Positions 60,359-64,000 of a stretch of 64,000 nucleotides of DNA are shown here, one piece after another. The stretch's first letter is position 1. Each line of letters starts with the position of its first letter. The stretch covers positions 2,604,001-2,668,000 of the forward strand of contig NZ_CP107989.1 in assembly GCF_041435015.1 (NCBI RefSeq), given 5' to 3'. Position numbers and translations under genes: made by a program. Origin of the DNA: Streptomyces canus (GTDB lineage Bacteria; Actinomycetota; Actinomycetes; Streptomycetales; Streptomycetaceae). The notes under the pieces are model-generated. The model worked only from the letters and a program-made list of their open reading frames with translations, was not told where the DNA came from and did not search any database.

Positions 60359-63300
60359 ACACGTGCAGATCCGTGTTGTTCGGCAGCTGCACGCCGACGA
60401 TGCTCTTCCCTTCCGGTGCCTTGAACGGCTTCGTGGCGAAGACGTACGTCGCGACCGGGTCCCGGTCCGCGCCCGCGACGTTGCGATAGGCGGCCCGGGC
60501 GACGACCTCGTTGCCGTACTGGACGGTGCCGCCCCCGCCACCGACCGTCCAGTCGGTGAAGGCGAGCTCGATCGTGCCGGTGCTGCCGTCGGTGTAGGTG
60601 ACCGTGGCCTGACCCTGCTGGTTGCCGTTCACGGCGCTGCCGATGAAGGACAACTGGTCGGCCGGTGAGGTCAGTTGGATGGTCCGGCCGGATGCCGTCG
60701 CGTTGTCGGGCCGGCCACTCGGCGAGTTCGGCCAGGTGAAGGTCAGGCCGTTCACCGTGCCCTGCCGGCCCGGGGTGAGCCCTGCCGCCGCGAGCGCCTG
60801 ACGGGAGTAGCTCCAGCCGCCACCGTCGAAGTCGGCCTCGTCGTGGTCGCCTGAGTCGTCCGAGATCCCGGTGTTGTCGTAGGCGGCGAGGAGGGTGCCG
60901 GGTGCGGCCACCGTGAGGGACACCGGCTGCTGGTACGCGGTGTCGTCCGAGGTGACGGCGATCGTGACGTCGTAGAAGCCCTGCTCGGTGCGCTCGGTGG
61001 AGCTCAGGGTGATCTCCTGGGAGCCGTCGACCACCGTGCCCTCGCTCGGAGTTGCCGTGATGCCCTCGGGTGCCTCGACGCGGAAGCGGACCTCCGGGCC
61101 CGTGCCGTCGCCGCTCAGCGACAGCGCGCGGACGCCGACCTTCGTGCTGCCACCCGGCGCGATCGTCGCCGTGGTCGGGCCGACACCGATCTGGTACGGC
61201 TGCTCGCCCTCGCGGAACGACGGCGGAGCCGCGCCCGCTCCCCAGGCCGGGGCCGGCTCGGTGGACAGGGTGTAGTCCAGCCGGCCGCCGTCCCGCACGA
61301 AGGAGGCGGGGAGCCAGGCGGCCTGGCTGGTCCGGCCGTTGACCTTCAGGCCGTGGACGTACGGCGCGTCGGCGGCCGCGCCCTCCGCGCGGACGGAGAT
61401 GTCGTTTCCGGAGGGCCGGGTGATCTCGATGCGCGGGAACAGCGGTGAGGCGAGGACCAGTTCGGACCGGGACGGCACCTGGGGGTACATGCCGAGCGCG
61501 GAGAAGACGTACCAGGCGGACATCGCGCCGAGGTCGTCGTTGCCGGGGATGCCGCCCGGCCGGGTCGACCAGAGCTGCCGCATGGCGGCGCGGACGGTCT
61601 GCTGTGTCTTGTACGGGGCACCCGCGTAGGCGTACAGGTAGGGGACGTTGATCGACGGCTCGTTGTCCAGCTCGGACTTCTCACCGCCGTTGCCCGTGAA
61701 GGCCCAGTCTCCCGTGTCGTCGTGGAAGAAGGTGTCCAGGCGGGCGAGAGCCTTGTCGCGGCCGCCCATCGCGGCGAACAGGCCCGCCGGGTCGTGCTGG
61801 ACCATCCAGGTGTACTGGGCCGCCGTCCCCTCGACGAAGCCGTTGCCGGTGGCCGGGGTGAAGCCGGTGACCCAACTGCCGTCCGCCTTGCGGTTGGCGA
61901 TGTAGCCGCCGCCCGCATCGGCGGCGATGTTGAAGTTGTTCTGCCACCACTGGGATCGCTTGGAGAAGGCGGACGCCGTCCCCTTCTCCCCTGCCGCGCG
62001 GGCCAGTTGGGAGAGCGCGAAGTCGGCGCCGGACATCTCCAGGGTCTCGGCGGCGCCTCCCCAGGCATTGGAGACGGACGGCATGTAGTGCAGCTTCAGG
62101 TATGTGTCGAGGGAGGGGCGCTGACCGACGGACAGCACCGGCTTCCCGGCCGGCGACCGGTCCTGTTCCGTCGGGACCGTGGCCGCCTCGACGAGCGAGT
62201 CCAGTGCGCCGCGCAGGTCGAAGTCGGTGCCGCCGAAGGCGTGGATGCCGGCCAGGGCGATCGGTGAGGGGTCGCCGTTCATGACGTGGGTGCCGCCGGC
62301 GCCGTGCAGCCAGCGGTCCCACACGCCGCCGTTCTGCCGGGCCAGTTCGTACAGGGACTGCGCCACGTCCGAGCCGGTGCGCGCGTCGAGCAGGGTCAGC
62401 AACTGCACCTGGCCGCGGTAGACGTCCCAGCCGGAGAAGGTGCCGTACTGGGCGCGGTGCCCGCGGGCGACGCGGTGCACCTCGTCGTCGCTCCCCCGGT
62501 ATCTGCCGTCGGCGTCGCTGATGACGTTGGGGTGGAGGTGGGCGTGGTAGAGCGCGGTGTAGAAGGTGGTGCGTTCGTCGTCGGTGCCACCGCCGACGCG
62601 GATCGCCCGCAGTCGTTCGCGCCAGGCGCGGCGGGCCGCGTCGCGCACCGAGTCGAAGGAGCGCCGGGGCGGGTTCTCGGCGGCGAGGTTGGCCTCGGCG
62701 CCCGCCCGGCTGACGTACGAGATACCGATCTTGACGCCCACCTGCTCGGTGCCGGGTGCGAACCGGACGTACCCGCCCGCCCCCTTGCCCGCCACGGGAC
62801 GCCCGCCCTGCGAGAAGCCGCCCGTGCCACCGGACGCCTCCAGCGCGCCGGGGCTGAGCCTGTCGTCCTGCCAGGTACCCGTGGCCGTGAAGGGACGGTC
62901 GAAGAGTGCGGTGAAGTGGACGGTGTAGTAGGCGCGTCGGCCTTCGGGGTCGAGGTAGCCGCAGAAGTTGCCGGAGGTGACCGAGCCGGAGACCGTCCGG
63001 GTCGCCGGGTCGATCTCGACCGTCGAATCGGTCGAGCCCACCTCGGAGTTGGCGGTCCTGAACAGCAGCGAGGCGGGCTTGTCGGCAGGGTAGGTGAAGC
63101 GGGCCGAGCCAGTGCGGGCGGTGGCGGTGAGGTCGGCGGTGACACCGGAGGCGAGGCCCACCCGGTAGTGGCCGGGCTCAGCGGTCTCGTCGGCGTGACG
63201 GAAGTCGGCCGCGTACACCGCGTCCTTGGTGTCGCTCGCCGGGGACGAGGTGACCTCGCCGGCGAACGGGAAGAGCGGGATGTCGCCGCTGCCGCCCGCG

Positions 63301-63611
63301 CAGCCCGTGCCGGACATGTGGGTGAGGCTGAAGCCGCGGACGCGGGTGGCGCCGTACAGGTAACCGCCGGGAGCCGCGGTCCGGGTGGCGTCGCCGCGGG
63401 TGTTCTCGGGACTGAAGGAGAACATGCCGAAGGGGGTGACGGCGCCGGGAAAGACGTTGCCGCCGTTCTCCGTGCCGATGAGCGGGTTCACGTGGGCGGT
63501 CGGGTCGCCGACGAGAGGGGGTGGCGCGGCGGGCGCCGCGAGGGCGGCGGGGGTGGCACCGGTGACCGCGAGTACGGCCGCCAGCAGCAGGGACGTGGGA
63601 CGGAAACGCAT
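60339..63611 (-). CDS. Secreted GH92 alpha-mannosidase with C-terminal Ig-like and carbohydrate-binding region
   Basis: 1090 residues. Signal peptide MRFRPTSLLLAAVLAVTGAT with cleavage after ALAA; start ATG 63611 places the signal peptide correctly (the open frame to 63695 does not). GH92 module about 40-790: VNPLIGTENGGNVFPGAVTP, SGTGCAGGSGDIPLFP, WAFTGNGGEKSELDNEPSIN and SAWYVFSALG. An Ig-like/NPCBM-associated domain (about 790-880) and a beta-sandwich to the end follow. Likely a second N-glycan mannosidase with different linkage preference from the one at 46787. Confidence 0.93.
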   Translation of the reverse strand: MRFRPTSLLLAAVLAVTGATPAALAAPAAPPPLVGDPTAHVNPLIGTENGGNVFPGAVTPFGMFSFSPENTRGDATRTAAPGGYLYGATRVRGFSLTHMSGTGCAGGSGDIPLFPFAGEVTSSPASDTKDAVYAADFRHADETAEPGHYRVGLASGVTADLTATARTGSARFTYPADKPASLLFRTANSEVGSTDSTVEIDPATRTVSGSVTSGNFCGYLDPEGRRAYYTVHFTALFDRPFTATGTWQDDRLSPGALEASGGTGGFSQGGRPVAGKGAGGYVRFAPGTEQVGVKIGISYVSRAGAEANLAAENPPRRSFDSVRDAARRAWRERLRAIRVGGGTDDERTTFYTALYHAHLHPNVISDADGRYRGSDDEVHRVARGHRAQYGTFSGWDVYRGQVQLLTLLDARTGSDVAQSLYELARQNGGVWDRWLHGAGGTHVMNGDPSPIALAGIHAFGGTDFDLRGALDSLVEAATVPTEQDRSPAGKPVLSVGQRPSLDTYLKLHYMPSVSNAWGGAAETLEMSGADFALSQLARAAGEKGTASAFSKRSQWWQNNFNIAADAGGGYIANRKADGSWVTGFTPATGNGFVEGTAAQYTWMVQHDPAGLFAAMGGRDKALARLDTFFHDDTGDWAFTGNGGEKSELDNEPSINVPYLYAYAGAPYKTQQTVRAAMRQLWSTRPGGIPGNDDLGAMSAWYVFSALGMYPQVPSRSELVLASPLFPRIEITRPSGNDISVRAEGAAADAPYVHGLKVNGRTSQAAWLPASFVRDGGRLDYTLSTEPAPAWGAGAAPPSFREGEQPYQIGVGPTTATIAPGGSTKVGVRALSLSGDGTGPEVRFRVEAPEGITATPSEGTVVDGSQEITLSSTERTEQGFYDVTIAVTSDDTAYQQPVSLTVAAPGTLLAAYDNTGISDDSGDHDEADFDGGGWSYSRQALAAAGLTPGRQGTVNGLTFTWPNSPSGRPDNATASGRTIQLTSPADQLSFIGSAVNGNQQGQATVTYTDGSTGTIELAFTDWTVGGGGGTVQYGNEVVARAAYRNVAGADRDPVATYVFATKPFKAPEGKSIVGVQLPNNTDLHVFTLAAS

Positions 63612-63767
63612 GACGCGGCCCCTCCTCCTTCGGACGGGTCGCGCACCACAGGTCGCACAAGCCGCTGGGACAGTAACGTGCGCCACGCGTATCACGGAAG
63701 ACCGCGTACGGCCGGAGGAGCGCGCGAGGGGATCACCCGGGCGGTCCCTCCGATTGCCCCAACTGAG

Positions 63768-63798
63768 TTGACATCGTTGTCCGTTGACGCGGTAGAGT
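63768..63798 (+). promoter_or_regulatory. Rightward promoter overlapping operator
   Basis: TTGACA (63768-63773) and TAGAGT (63793-63798), 19 bp apart, form a plausible promoter for a gene beyond the right edge. The operator at 63770 overlaps its -35 and the one at 63815 lies just past its -10. Confidence 0.45.
63770..63781. promoter_or_regulatory. LacI-type operator GACATCGTTGTC
   Basis: One mismatch from GACAACGTTGTC. It lies 159 bp upstream of the GH92 start at 63611. Confidence 0.6.
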
Positions 63799-63814
63799 CA
63801 TGTACAGACCACTC

Positions 63815-63826
63815 GACAACGTTGTC
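63815..63826. promoter_or_regulatory. LacI-type operator GACAACGTTGTC
   Basis: Perfect palindrome, extended to 14 bp by flanking C and G (63814-63827). Identical to the site before the first GH92 gene; centre-to-centre distance to the 63770 site is 45 bp, about four helical turns. Confidence 0.7.
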
Positions 63827-63894
63827 GCGCGTCGCGTCGTCACAAGCCATGCACCATCCGCGTCGGCCACCACCCCCCTGCGCCGACCCGGCTC

Positions 63895-63929
63895 GCGGAC
63901 CCGGTGGTGCCCAGCCCCACCGGGTCCGC
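63895..63929. terminator. Strong 13-bp hairpin in the right-edge leader
   Basis: GCGGACCCGGTGG (63895-63907) pairs perfectly with CCACCGGGTCCGC (63917-63929) around a 9-nt loop. It lies between the rightward promoter and the putative start at 63991, so it may be a leader attenuator; no T-run follows. The region 63612-63990 holds no supportable gene. Confidence 0.55.
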
Positions 63930-63990
63930 CCTGAGCGGAAGGTTCGAGCGCGTTCTGACGGTGACTCAGCCGACCTGACAGGGAAGGGTC

Positions 63991-64000
63991 GTGGCCGTGT
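63991..64000 (+). CDS. Possible start of a rightward gene cut by the window edge
   Basis: GTG at 63991 is preceded by GGGAAGGG at 63981-63988, a fair ribosome-binding site, and by a promoter with two operators. Only three codons are visible, so identity cannot be judged. Confidence 0.3.

Overview
The window is high-GC actinobacterial chromosome, almost certainly Streptomyces. The grounds are GTG starts, dense coding in both directions, many 4-bp start/stop overlaps, and gene content and order that I recognise from the S. coelicolor chromosome (ngcEFG-rok7B7-xylFGH-dxs ... fadAB ... rnd-hemE ... hemY-hemQ). No rRNA, tRNA, CRISPR array, insertion sequence or prophage gene was seen.

Region 1 (1-20.3 kb) is mostly conserved chromosome: the end of a Rieske/FAD oxidoreductase, a secreted polysaccharide deacetylase, a Pth2-like hydrolase, a TetR regulator with a strong candidate operator, and a DinB-type protein whose 3' end has been copied into a 122-bp tandem array. 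These are followed by an MNIO (DUF692) enzyme with DUF4142 and TIGR04222-like partners, a secreted peptidase, and heme genes of the coproporphyrin route (hemQ, hemY, hemE) interleaved with a DUF4349 lipoprotein, a CoA-disulfide-reductase-like flavoprotein, a rhomboid protease, DUF3000, an atypical response regulator and RNase D.

Region 2 (20.4-27.8 kb) looks like an accessory beta-mannoside module: a three-gene ABC importer without an ATPase, a divergent GH2 beta-mannosidase carrying a 3 x 228-bp in-frame repeat, and a LacI regulator. Region 3 (27.9-38 kb) is conserved again: fadAB, a PIN/NYN protein, a GT39-like membrane protein, an amino-acid permease and dxs.

Region 4 (38-64 kb) is a continuous glycan-utilisation block: xylFGH (xylose), rok7B7, ngcEFG (N-acetylglucosamine/chitobiose, with a DasR-like site upstream), then GH92 + GH67, a GH42 gene interrupted by one TAG codon in an operon with a solute-binding protein, a 61-codon ORF, DUF624 and two permeases, a divergent CE7 acetyl-xylan esterase and a second GH92. 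None of the CUT1-type importers has its own ATPase, which fits the shared ATPase MsiK of Streptomyces.

The most notable findings are the same 12-bp LacI-type palindrome (GACAACGTTGTC or one mismatch) upstream of the beta-mannosidase and both GH92 genes, implying one N-glycan/mannan regulon across separated loci; the intragenic repeat in the beta-mannosidase; the tandem copies of a gene's 3' end; the MNIO neighbourhood; and the single-codon break in the GH42 gene.
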